Source of the DNA: Salticus scenicus
Taxonomy: Eukaryota; Arthropoda; Arachnida; Araneae; Salticidae
Direction of reading: 5' to 3'
NCBI GenBank assembly: GCA_963930645.1
Contig: OZ005655.1
Coordinates: forward strand, 131,389,626-131,453,625
DNA length: 64,000 nt
The notes below the pieces were generated by a model, which was given only the letters and a program-made list of their open reading frames with translations, ran no database searches and was not told where the DNA came from. Made by a program: the position numbers and the translations under genes. Numbering within the stretch: the first letter of the stretch is position 1; the number at the start of each line of letters is the position of its first letter. Below, piece after piece: positions 10,761 to 21,700 of this stretch.

Positions 10761-11722
10761 TGGTGTGAGACAACCACACAACTTCCATTACCCACCATTA
10801 CACGTATTAAATCCACTTTTAGAAGATAATGTGATCAGAAGGCATGAAATTGACCTAACAAAATAGACAGCCAAAAATTTTCCTTTAAGAGAAAGCTGAT
10901 ACACGTTTAAAGACATATAAAAGAGAGTTTAGAGAGCGCGTTAAAAAAAAAAAAAAAAAAAAAAAAGCTATATTTTGAAACCATTATTTTGAAATCTAAA
11001 ACTGACCTACCCAATTAGGATGACTGTTAATTTTCCTTTAATAATCTCGCAATACATGAGAAAGGATATCTAAAATTGATTTATGTAACGATTTTCAAGA
11101 AAATCGTTTGATCCGTTTTTGAGATACCAACTTTTACCAAAACTTGGTATACTCAGTTATTGACCACAAAACAATAATTACATACAAAAGGATATTTAAA
11201 AAGTAGTTGATATGGCGAGTTTGAAAAAAAAAATCCGTTCAGCCGTTTTTAAAGAAATGCACTTGCGAGACGCAAAATTGAGCTATTTATACAGGGCATC
11301 TATCAATTTTTCTGAACTAACCAACTATATCATTCCAAAGAACATTTAATAGAGTATTTACATAGCAACTTTGAAGAAAATTGCTAGAACTGTTTTTGAG
11401 ATACGGATTTACGGTCTCATTTCTTGTTTCCAATGACCCACTTCCAGTTTTTCAGTTTTCTTCAGAATTTGGAAAAATCATCTGTACACCAGACCTGTAT
11501 CAATTCTGAAGTTCCGTAGTTCTATCTTCATTAATTTCGGAGATATGATAACCAGAAGATTCCATACATACACTTACACACACCACACACTGATCAATTG
11601 CCAAAAACTAAATTTTTGGACTCAGGAGAACTTAAAATGTGTAAATCAGGTGAAAACTCGATATCGAATTTTTGCACCGAATGCAATATTTCCATTACCT
11701 ACGGTAGTCGGGTAATGGAAGT
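10761..11722 (+). mobile_element. Family A non-coding repeat, copy A (~960 bp)
   Basis: It starts GGTGTGAGACAACCACAC, a small hairpin, followed by ACTTCCATTACCC. It ends with a hairpin whose closing arm is GGGTAATGGAAGT, so the ends are inverted repeats. The interior has repeated blocks containing 'AAACGGNTNTAACGATTTTC'-like text and a short CA-rich tract near 11575. It is a diverged relative of copies at 16222-17268 and 23350-24382. No coding capacity is seen. The layout resembles Helentron-associated elements of insects (DINE-1 type), which is an inference. Confidence 0.7.
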
Positions 11723-12339
11723 AAAAAAATTTTTATTTATATAGATATATATAATTCTTTAATGATTGGTTTAATATACATATATATATTTAATCAGAAT
11801 TGTTGGATAAAGAAAACCCTTGGAAAAGTTTGCCGTAAAAGTTCCTTTTACTTTTTTTTTTTTCTTTTTGATATATTATGCTATTTAATTTTTTTTTTTC
11901 AATAATTTTACATTTTTATCTGTCAAAATAAAGTAATTAAACTATGTTAGTGAAACTCGTGTAAAACATTGTAACATACAGTTACTTGTTTTTATAATAT
12001 TGAACATAAAAATGCACTATTTAAAAAATGATCTCATCAGCATTTTACATTCCTCTTACTTATGAAAAATTCAGAAATTCGTGTATATTACATAATAGAT
12101 GCGCATATATTTTCATGTCACTCACTTCCAGTTTTCTCAATATGTTTTGATAGACATATTTGAAAATAAATGTATGAATATAAAAATATGCTATCAAAAA
12201 TAAGTCTTATGCTCTGAGGATCCACATTAACATTTAAGAATGTCATTTTATATTGTAAATAACAGGAAAATGCTTTTGTAGATATAAAATATTGTTTCAA
12301 AATAATTTAACGGAGAATCAATGCAACATTTTTACTTTC
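11723..12339. other. AT-rich intergenic DNA
   Basis: AT-rich with T-runs. The frame at 12118-12300 shows no recognisable protein, and I see nothing else. Confidence 0.4.
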
Positions 12340-13004
12340 CGAACATACATGTATAAGGAAATATCGTAATCATGTCAAAAATCGGAGTTTCTGATTTTGG
12401 TGTTTCTATACGTTTTGAGGCTCCCCTGAGTTCATTTTTGCTATTTGCGATGATGTATGTGTGTGTGTGAGTATGCATGTATGTGAATGAACACGATAGC
12501 GCCTAAATGCTTTGTCCAAAAAAGCTCAAATTTGGTATGTGTGTTGTATGTCACCATAGCACGAACCCTATTGATTTTGGTGAATCTAGCCCTTATAGTT
12601 TTTTTTTTTTTTTTTTTTACAGGAACACAAAGAAAAATTCTTTATTATTATGGCCTATGAGACCAAATTTTTCAAAGTGCGATAGTGTCTAAACGTCTTA
12701 TTCATCTGAGATAAAAATTTATACACATGTTATAAATGACTGTCGTACGAAGTGCATAGAGTTTGGTGAATCTCACACACACACAAAAAAAAAATGTTTA
12801 TCTGTGGCCCCAAATATTTTAAAGGGCGATAGCGTTTAAACGCCTTCCCTAATAGCACAGCCAGTCGATGTGAAGTCACTGTGACAAACGGCCACGGTGC
12901 TATTAGGGTTATTCGATTGAGCTCAAAATTTATACGCGTGTTACAGATTATCGTTGCACGAATTGTATCAATTTTAGTGAAACTATCCCCTATAGATTTT
13001 TACA

Positions 13005-14029
13005 GGACCGCACAGTGTTCGGAATTTCAAAAAAGCTGGCCAAAAGTCGAAATTAAAGAAAACAAGTGAAATTGTGATGTATATATATGTTTTCGAGGTC
13101 GCTGAATCCGAATCTGACATTGGTTTTTTGAAAACTTCAAAGGCAAACTCAAAAACAAGATGGCGGATCCAATATGGCAGCCAAAAAATTAAAAAATTAA
13201 TATAAGATGGATAATTCTTACATTAAGGGGTTTTTGAGGGCACTGAATTCAAATTTGACGTTAGTTTTCATAAAAAAAGTGATATTACACTCAAAAACAA
13301 GATGGCGAATCCAATATGGCGGATCACAAGTCAAAAAATTGATAGATGAAGGATAATTTTCACATTTAAGGGTTTTTGAGGGCGCTAAATTCAAATCTGA
13401 TATCAGTTTTTATAAAAAAAGTGATCTTGCACTCAAAAACAAGATGGCGGATCCAATATGGCAGACCAAAGTCCAAAAAATTAAAAAATTAAATTAAAAA
13501 GTAAAAATTAAATTAAAAAGTTAAAACGCTTTTACACATACAGGGGCAGGCGGGGGCACCCAATTCTTTAACGGCTGAATAAAATGGACATCCCTTAACA
13601 CTCTCCACTTTGAATCAATGCGGGATCTTGCGAGATAAAAAAGTTTCCATACTTTGAAACTTTTGGTTATGTTATAATTGAGGTTAACTTCAAAAAGCCG
13701 CTCAGGAGATCACTTGATGAAAAAAAAATACAGCATAAATATTATCTACTAACCTCCACAATTGTCGGCCATATTTTGTTGAATGTTGTTGTTGCGAAAT
13801 TTTCCGAGAAACACTATTTGTTTAACTGTTAAAATGCATTAAAAGAAAAAATTGTCACGTTTTCCGCCAGCCTACACTTAGAAATATGTAGATAGAATAA
13901 ATTTTCCTCCTCACAGTTTCATTCAGTGGCTCCCTCTGAAGGTATTTCCGCGGTACTTACGTCTAAAAACGCGCCTAAATTTTTCGACTTTTGGCCAGCT
14001 TTTTTGAAATTCCGAACACTGTGGACCGC
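13005..14029. mobile_element. Nested hAT-like TIR element with 7-bp TSD
   Basis: Both ends carry the same ~40-bp terminal inverted repeat starting ACAGTGTTCGGAATTTC and running through GCTGGCCAAAAGTCGAA. The flanks GGACCGC (13005-13011 and 14023-14029) are a direct duplication of 7 bp. The host sequence (family E) continues across it. The interior (1011 bp) has no transposase but has three 142-bp tandem units. The CAGTG-type start and near-8-bp duplication suggest hAT; the superfamily is an inference. Confidence 0.8.
13085..13490 (+). repeat. Three 142-bp tandem units with YY1-like motifs
   Basis: Each unit contains CAAAAACAAGATGGCG followed by ATCCAATATGGC. The AAGATGGCG cores lie at about 13157, 13299 and 13441, exactly 142 bp apart. 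AAGATGGCGG matches the YY1/Pleiohomeotic consensus. Confidence 0.75.
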
Positions 14030-14160
14030 TACAAAAAATTCTATATCACTATGATCTATGGGCTAAAATTACATGAAGTGCAATAGCGTAAAATTAAATA
14101 ATGGAGAAAAATACTCAAACCCCTATTATATTTTTCACTTTTGATTATTTAACGATTTCT

Positions 14161-15060
14161 CTTACTGTTATTTATTTACACAACCGTTCATTAATTAATG
14201 CTCGGAAAGTCGAGTGATGTCCCTCCAGACTTTTAATAGTTGATTAAAGGATATTATTATAGCTCTGTTTTAACTTTTTCTTTTCTTTTATAACTTCGAT
14301 ATAAATAATTCAATCATGTGCAAAAAATACACTTTCTAAAATTCGATTATTTTCAGAAGGGTCCTGTAACATTAAAGAAAATAATTATTGCAAAATATTT
14401 TTTATTATTTGTATTATTATTGCATATTCTGTACTATTATTACAAAATTAATTTTAATATACTTAGATAAAAGAGATACTATTTACTTCACTTTGTCCAG
14501 CTCTATAATTTTTCTATACATTTTCTGGATACGATTTTACATATTTATTACCCTGAAAAAATATTTATATGCAGTTAACTTTTTTTATGTATAGAATAGA
14601 TTTAGTATTAAATTTTTACATTAAATTTTTACTTAAATTAAATTAATTAAAATATGAAAATAATGAACTGGTAATTGACTTAATATGAGCCATTGGAATT
14701 TTTAATTGTTGCCAAAAAATTTACGATGTATTTTTTATTTATTTTTTTATTTTTTTTTTTTTCAACATAAAATGAAATATGTTTTCACGCGAAAAATAAA
14801 AAAATACTAAATGTTAAATTGGTGAGTGGGAAAATGACGTCTTTATAACTTTAAATTAAAATAGTAATAATACAAATCTAGCATGTGTCCTCTGAATTTA
14901 ATTTAACAGCATTTTTTTATATGCCTCAAATTTAGACTTTTTTTTTTTTTTTTTTTTAGCACGGATGAATCACGTTTGACATAAAAGTTAATTCAGATTT
15001 ATATTAAAGGTATTTACTTATTGATAATTCTGGACAATTTTTTTAATTTTCATGCTGAAA
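14161..15060. other. AT-rich intergenic DNA
   Basis: Very AT-rich with T-runs at 14750-14762 and 14938-14957. The 68-codon frame at 14388-14594 is low complexity and is not supported as a gene. Confidence 0.4.
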
Positions 15061-15061
15061 T

Positions 15062-15250
15062 AGGTCAGACATTTTTCGCCAAGGATAGCCACCTAAAGCC
15101 AAGTAGCGCATCAAAAATATAACTAAATTATAAAACATTGAAAAAAAGATAGAAAAAAATAGGAACAATAATCGCGTAAATATATTTTTTGGTCTAAAAC
15201 GGCGACAAAAATTCGCGCCAAGGGAAGCTATATTAAAGTTGTACCATGAT
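15062..15250. mobile_element. Possible decayed MITE with CGCCAA-rich arms
   Basis: TTTTTCGCCAAGG (about 15070) and GGCGACAAAAATTCGCGCC (about 15200) form a poor inverted repeat. It is followed by TATATTAAAGTTGTACC, which resembles the right flank of the better-preserved element at 24840-25070. Confidence 0.35.
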
Positions 15251-15515
15251 CAGGTTTACATATTAAATAATTTATTTATTTTTCTATATACCAATTACGT
15301 TTAACTAAGCATGAAGTATATATATCCACAAAGTAATAATAATAACAATAACAATAATAATAATAATAATTGTTTCATGCGATAGACGTAACTGGTCATA
15401 GCATATTGTGATATTATATTTGGCTTGAAATTGCTGTCATTTTATGGTTGATTGATTAAATAAATATAGGAAATAACGTGAAAACAAATATGATGTACAT
15501 CACGTATAATGTTGT

Positions 15516-15816
15516 TCATATGTAACTGGGATTCAAATATAAAAGTGCTACTTCAAATTTTTTGATACTGCCCGTATCGAGACTGCCATACATGATAAGC
15601 ACCCAAATGGAAGCCCACGGGTAAGCCATTGTCGCAGGCAATAGGAACAAGCACCGGAGACTGCGAGGTCGAACAAGGCGCTGCCGAGGGCAGCGGGAAC
15701 CCAAAGCGAGCTTTTGAGTGATTTCAGGTTTTTTTTTTTTTATTATTATTATAAAGCTATATAGAAAAGAGTTTCCTTTAAGTATAGTGACCAGCGAAGC
15801 GGGCAAAGCCTGCTAG
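15516..15816 (+). mobile_element. Helitron-like 3' terminal region
   Basis: A GC-rich block (15600-15710) is followed by a (TTA)n tract and the sequence GCGAAGCGGGCAAAGCC. The stretch GCGGGC-AAA-GCCTGC can fold as a hairpin and is followed at once by CTAG (15813-15816) and T. A hairpin just before CTRR is the Helitron 3' signature. A related end at 50425-50456 supports this. The 5' end is not identified. The minus-strand frame 15516-15806 is incidental. Confidence 0.5.
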
Positions 15817-16221
15817 TTGTTATATAAACACTCTATACTAGATGTCCTTTCGAATTATATAGTTGGTTAGTTCAGGAAAATTAATAGGTATCCTGTATAA
15901 ATAACTCAATTTCAGGTCTCGCAAGTACATTCCATTAAAAACGGCAGCACGGGCTTTTTTCAAACTCGGCATAATAACTCTTTTTCAGATATCCTTTCAT
16001 ATGTAATTGTTGTTTTCAGGTCAACAATTGAGTTTGTCAAGTTTTGGTGAAAGCCTGTATCTCAAAAACGACATTAACGATTTTCTAGAAAATTGTTACA
16101 AAAGGTATCCTTTCTCATGTATCACATGGTTATTACAGGAAAATTAACAGTCATCCTGCTTAGGTAGGTTAATTTTAGCTCTCAGAAATTTGTGTTTCAA
16201 AAGATAACTCAACCATTTTTC
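15817..16221 (-). mobile_element. Truncated family A fragment
   Basis: It begins at the Helitron end and reads like the interior of family A copies (TATATAAACACTCTATA, GTTGGTTAGTTCAGGAAAAT, TATCTCAAAAACG). It stops where the complete copy at 16222 starts. Confidence 0.6.
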
Positions 16222-17268
16222 CTTCCATTACCCTACTACCGTAGGTAATGGAAGTATTGTATTCGGTATGAAAATTCGATATCGGGTTTTCACCTGATTT
16301 ACACGTTTTAAGGTCCCCTGAGTCCAAAAAAGTGGTTTTTGGCAATTGGTCAGTGTGTATGTATGTGTGTATGTGTGTGTGTATGTATGTGGAGAATCTT
16401 CTGGCTATTATAGCTCAGAAACTAATAAAGATAGAGCTACGAAACTTTAGAATTCAAATACGTCTGGCGTACAGATGAAATTTCCAAATTTTGGTGAAAA
16501 TTGAAAAACCGGAAGTGGGACATCGGAAACCGGAAGTTGGACCGTAAGTCCGTATCTCAAAAACGGCTCTAACGATTTTCTTCAAGCTTGCTATATAAAC
16601 ACTCTATTAGATGTCCTTTCGAATGATATAGTTGGTTAGTTCAAGAAAATTGATAGGCGTCCTGTATAAATAGCTCAATTTCAGGCCTCCCAAGGGCGTT
16701 CCTTTAAAAACGGTTGTACGGATTTTTTTCAAACTCGCCATTTTAACTCAATTTTAAATATGCTTTTGTATGTAATTATTGTTTTCCTGTCAATAATTGA
16801 GTTTAACCGGAAATGGGACATCGGAAACCGGAAGTGGGACCGTAAGTCCGTATCTCAAAAACGGCTCTAACGATTTTCTTCAAATTTGCTATATAAACAC
16901 TCTATCAGATATCCTTTCGAATGATATAGTTGGTTAGTTCATAAAAATTATCAATTTTCATGAACTAACCAACTATTTCGTCCTGTATAAATAGCTCAAT
17001 TTCAGGCCTCGCAAAGGCGTTCCTTTAAAAACGGTTGTACGGATTTTTTTCAAACTCGCCATTTTAACTCACTTTTAAATATGCTTTTGTATGTAATTAT
17101 TGTTTTCCGGTCAATAATTGATTTTTTGTGAAAGTTGGTATCTCAAAAACGGCTCTAACGATTTTCTTTTTTGGTCACTTTTATGTTTTCTGATCACATT
17201 ATCTCTCAAAAATGCATATAATACATGTAATAGCGGGTAATGGAAGTCGTGTGGTTGTTTCACACCAG
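16222..17268 (-). mobile_element. Family A non-coding repeat, copy B (reversed)
   Basis: The left end is the terminal hairpin CTTCCATTACC-10 nt-GGTAATGGAAG (16222-16254). Next come an ACACGTTTTAAGGTCCCCTGAG motif block and a GTAT/GTGT microsatellite (16350-16390). Internal tandem blocks of ~300 bp follow, each with an AACGGCTCTAACGATTTTCTT segment. The right end is GGGTAATGGAAGTCGTGTGG...CACACCAGA. It is the mirror of copy C at 23350-24382. Confidence 0.75.
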
Positions 17269-18185
17269 ATTTTTTTCTGTTATTTAACGATTAAAATAAA
17301 CATTTATTTATATTCAGAAACAAAATAATCAATTCTAATATACCTCACAATCCTAATAATTAACCTAATTATATATATTTATATTTATATATATTTTAAT
17401 TAGTTTGAATTGCTGTTTAAGTATTCAATCTTTACGTACGACATAAAAAAAATTTAAAGTTGATATTCGTATGGAATTCTCGGATTTTCGTTATTTTATT
17501 TTATTTTTGTATTCTTTTTTTATTTAGATGTAGAATAAAAATTATTTTTTAAATATAAGTTAACAGGTCACGAGAGACTAATGAATAATTTATTTGACCA
17601 CATAAAAATAATCCATTTTAAACATAAAAAATACTATGAAAACTAAACTGAATTGCCCTTAGGAGATCTGGTTCCTTAAAGACCAAAGATCAAAGCATAA
17701 TAAACATTTGAACGCTTCAAATTTTCAATTAAATAATTTATATTTTATTATTTTGTCTACCCTTAGGATGTAAAATTTCAATCTTTTTAAATAGTTTAAC
17801 ACAAGAAATCCCCTAACAATTCTTAAATTGTATCGAAATTTTAAGATTTAAATTTGTTCTAGGATTGTTGTATTCCTGAGTAACGAAATGATAAATTATT
17901 CTTGAAATTGTATTTTTTTATGATATTAATGAATCTTTATTTAAATGTACTGATAAAAAGCAGAAGGATGATCCCTGGCGTCATCTGAGCATGGGTGAAA
18001 AAGGCTGGTCCATTTATAAAATAGGAATGTCCGTAGTACCTAGGGATGTGTTTGTTTATGGGTATGAAAAAATTATAAACTCACTGATTGCATTTCTTTT
18101 CCTTCTTTGAGCTGATTCTTGAATATCTGGTTATATAAATATTTTACGATTAATTAAAAGAAAGAAAAGCTAATAATATTATAAA
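17269..18185. other. AT-rich intergenic DNA
   Basis: No coding or structured feature is recognised. It is AT-rich throughout. Confidence 0.4.
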
Positions 18186-18190
18186 TGGAT

Positions 18191-18458
18191 TGTTGGTATA
18201 AATGGGTCCACAGAGTGAAAAGCAGAGTCTTTTAAACAATCACAACATTTTATAATATAGAAAAGTAGAATAACATAATGCGGGCATTTCTTACCGCACG
18301 CTTAGCAAAACTTTCTCGTACAGACTCATATAAACCTCTCTTTCAGAGAAGCGAAGATGCGCTGTTGATTACGTAATACAGTTACGTCACATCTGACGTC
18401 ATGACAGGTGTCAGCTAGTTAACAGATGATATGAGGAAACATGCATTGAAATCCTTCA
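18191..18458 (-). repeat. 3' LTR of copia copy 2
   Basis: Matches 22976-23243 and the copy 1 LTRs, and is two bases shorter than the latter in a CTCTCTTTCAGAG stretch. bZIP-type sites are at 18368-18401. Confidence 0.95.
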
Positions 18459-18700
18459 TTTCCCCCTTATTCAATAAATGTTTCGAAAACAAAACATATT
18501 TATGCATTATAATAGCATATTAAAAATTACAGAAAATTATTTTTATGCAAGAGTTACTTAAAATAAGAAAAGTGTTAGTAAAGAAACAGAATTATAAGCA
18601 AATAATTATGGTTAATATAATAAAATAAAATACGTAAAATATAAGCAGTTAATTTCTTAATGAAAACACAGTTTAAATATATATGTATATATTTTTAAGT

Positions 18701-21700
18701 TCATCTGTCTTGAGTATTAAGTCCTATCATATCACAACATTTTTCATGTTTATATGCATTTAAACTTTTTGTTAAAATATCTGCAGGTTGTTCATCTGAT
18801 GAAATATATTTAATGTCAATTAGTTTATTATTGTAAACTTCTCGCACAAAATGATGACGAATGTCAATGTGCTTAGAGCGATTGTGATAAACAGGATTTT
18901 TTACTAATCTCAGTGCGGACTGATTGTCGCACATGATTGCAGTTGGACTTGATACAATTTCAGGATCCAGTTCTTTTAAGAAATTTCTAACATGAATTGT
19001 CTCTTTTGCGGATTCAGACAGAGACATATATTCAGATTCTGTTGTGGATAGAGCAACGGTTCGCTGCTTTCTAGATTCCCAAGAAATAGGTCCACCGGCA
19101 TATTTAAAGACGTATCCTGTATATGATTTTCTATCATTTATATCCGATGCCCAATCGGCATCAACAAATGCTGTCAATGGTTTATCGTCTCTGTAATACA
19201 CAATTCCTAAATTTCTAGTGCCATTGAGATACCTTAGTATTCTTTTAGCAGCTATCCAGTGAGGTTTTCCTGGATTGTTATTAAACTGACTTAAATAATT
19301 TACAGCATGGGTGATATCTGGTCTGGTAGCAACCGACAGATACATAAGAGAACCAATTAATTGTCTATAAGGAATTTTTGACATATATGATTTCTCTTCT
19401 TCTGTATTTGGACACATTTGTTTAGTTAATTTTACACTGTTATCTAAAGGTGTATTCACCACTCTAGAATCTTCCATATTAAATTTATTTAGTAAATCTT
19501 CAATGTATTTCTTTTGTGTTATAGTGATGCTGTCCCTATCTTGATTAAATTCAATGCCTAAGCAATAATGCAGAAGGCCCATATCTTTCATTTTGAAAGA
19601 TTCTGCTAATTTATTTCTTATATCAAAATAGTGCTCTTCACTTTTAGTGAGACAAATTAAATCGTCGACATAGACGATTATAATAGCATCAAAAGGATAT
19701 TTTGAGTAATAGACACATTTGTCGGAATTCAAAGGGTTAAATTTCATTTTTCTCAATTTCTCATCTAATTTCTTAAACCACTGTCTTCCTGACTGAAGTC
19801 CATACAAAGACTTCTTTAATAAACACACTTTATTTTCATGTATATCATTTTCAAAAAATTCAGGAAGCTCCATATAAATTTCTTCATGTAACATTCCGTT
19901 AACATATGCCATAATGAAATCTAACTGGTATGCTGTGAAACCATTCTGGATAGCATACGCGATTGCAGTTCTTATAGAACTTAATCTGGCTACTGGTGAA
20001 AAATTTTCCTCAAAATCTATACCTTGTTTCTGTGAACACCCTTTGGCAACCAATCTGGCCTTAAATTTTTCAATTTGACCATCTGGTTTGAATTTTGTTT
20101 TTAAAACCCATTTACACCCAATTACCTTTTTATCTTTTGGTCTATCTACAATTTCCCAAGCGTTTTGCTTAACTAAAGAATCATATTCTAATTTCATCGC
20201 GTTCTCCCAATTTTTAGCATAATCTCCATTTAACGCGTCGATTACGCTGGGATTAATTTCATTAAATGAGTTATCAGCTAATTGAGAAGTTTCATCTTTA
20301 TATTTTGTATCTGTAATACACTCCTTATGAGACTTTTCAAAGTTCCAACTTTTAATTTTTTTAGGTCGGCCTGGACCGCGTTTAAAAGAAGGATTGTTTA
20401 TCCCTTCCTGTTGTTTACATTTACCGTGAGCACTCTCCTCCCCTCCACTCACATCTTCTACGTTCCCCCCTTCAGAAAGCGAGTGGCTCGCTTCCCCCCC
20501 TTTCCAAAAAGAGAAACTTTCTCCGTTGAATTCAGGGGGATAGGAAATCGATCCGCTGTTTTCCCCCCTTTGGATGTCTGCGGTTTGAGTAGGGATAGGA
20601 GTTTCATTTTTAATATTACAATCATTGCATTTATTCTCAGACGGAAAAATTAATTCTAATTGATCAGTAGTGGCTGAATCATTTATTTCAAATTCATCTA
20701 TAAATCGAACATCACGACTTATGACAATTTTTCTGGTATCCTTATTCCATAATCTGTAAGCGCGTGATTCATTTGAATAGCCAACGAATATATGTTCGTG
20801 TGACCTAGCTTCAAACTTTCCTTTTGATTTTTTATTTAGAACAAAACATTTCTGTCCGAAAATTTTAAAATAGTTAACAGTTGGTTTATAACCGAAAAAC
20901 AATTCGAAAGGGGTTTTATTTTCTTTAATTCCTTTAGTGGGACACCTGTTTCTAATATATGCAGCGCAATTTACTGCTTCAGCCCAGAATGTATTTGGAA
21001 GGTTTGATTGCATTAATAAACACCTCGCCATTTCGCATAATGTACGATTTTGTCTTTCAATTCTAGAATTTTGTTGAGGGGTCATTTGTGAGGAATATTC
21101 GCGTTTAATACCGCATTCTTCAATATATTTATTAAATTCTTCGCCACAATATTCCAATCCATTATCAGTATGCAGTATTTTAATTTTTTTTCCTAATCGA
21201 TTTTCGACTGCTGCTTTATATCTCTGGAACGCGTACTTAGCTTCATCTTTTGTTTTTAGAATATTTACTTCAATGTAACGAGATTTATCATCCAAAAAAG
21301 TAATAAAGTAACGTGATCCGCCATGGGATTTAACATTTATAGGGCCACATAAATCAGAATAAACTACTTCTAATAATTCCTTACTATGAAATTTGTTTTC
21401 TTTACAAAATGGTTTCACAGTTTGTTTAGACTGAATGCATGCTTTACAATCTTTTAAAGAATCTTTTTCATTAAAATTTAAATCTCTTAACATATTTTCA
21501 GATTTTAATAATTTTAAATCTTTTTCATTTAAATGTCCTAATTTTAAATGCCATTTATGAAAGTTGCTTACCTGAGTTGTTGCAGCGATATCCACCTGCG
21601 GCTGAAAAAAATATAAATCACATTTTCTCGTAGCACTTATAATTAGAGAGCCGTCCTGCTCCGTAATTTTTGCACATTTTTCGGTAAATACAACTCGGCA

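Larger units (their letters stand above)
12340..14160 (+). mobile_element. Family E non-coding repeat, copy 1, interrupted by a nested TIR element
   Basis: The left end resembles a stem-loop (…TTCCGAACATACATGTATAAGGAA…). A TTTTGAGGCTCCCCTGAGTT motif, a GT-rich tract (12450-12485) and repeated blocks follow, each with 'GCGATAGNGTNTAAACG' and 'GTTCGTGC/GCACGAA' text. The right end matches the start of the reversed copy at 55966-57062. A separate TIR element is inserted at 13012-14022. No protein is encoded; the reading frames at 12507 and 12881 are chance. Confidence 0.65.

Noticed and set aside
20282..20653. 123-codon plus-strand frame
   Set aside because: It is antisense to the integrase-RT linker of copia copy 2 and has no features of its own.
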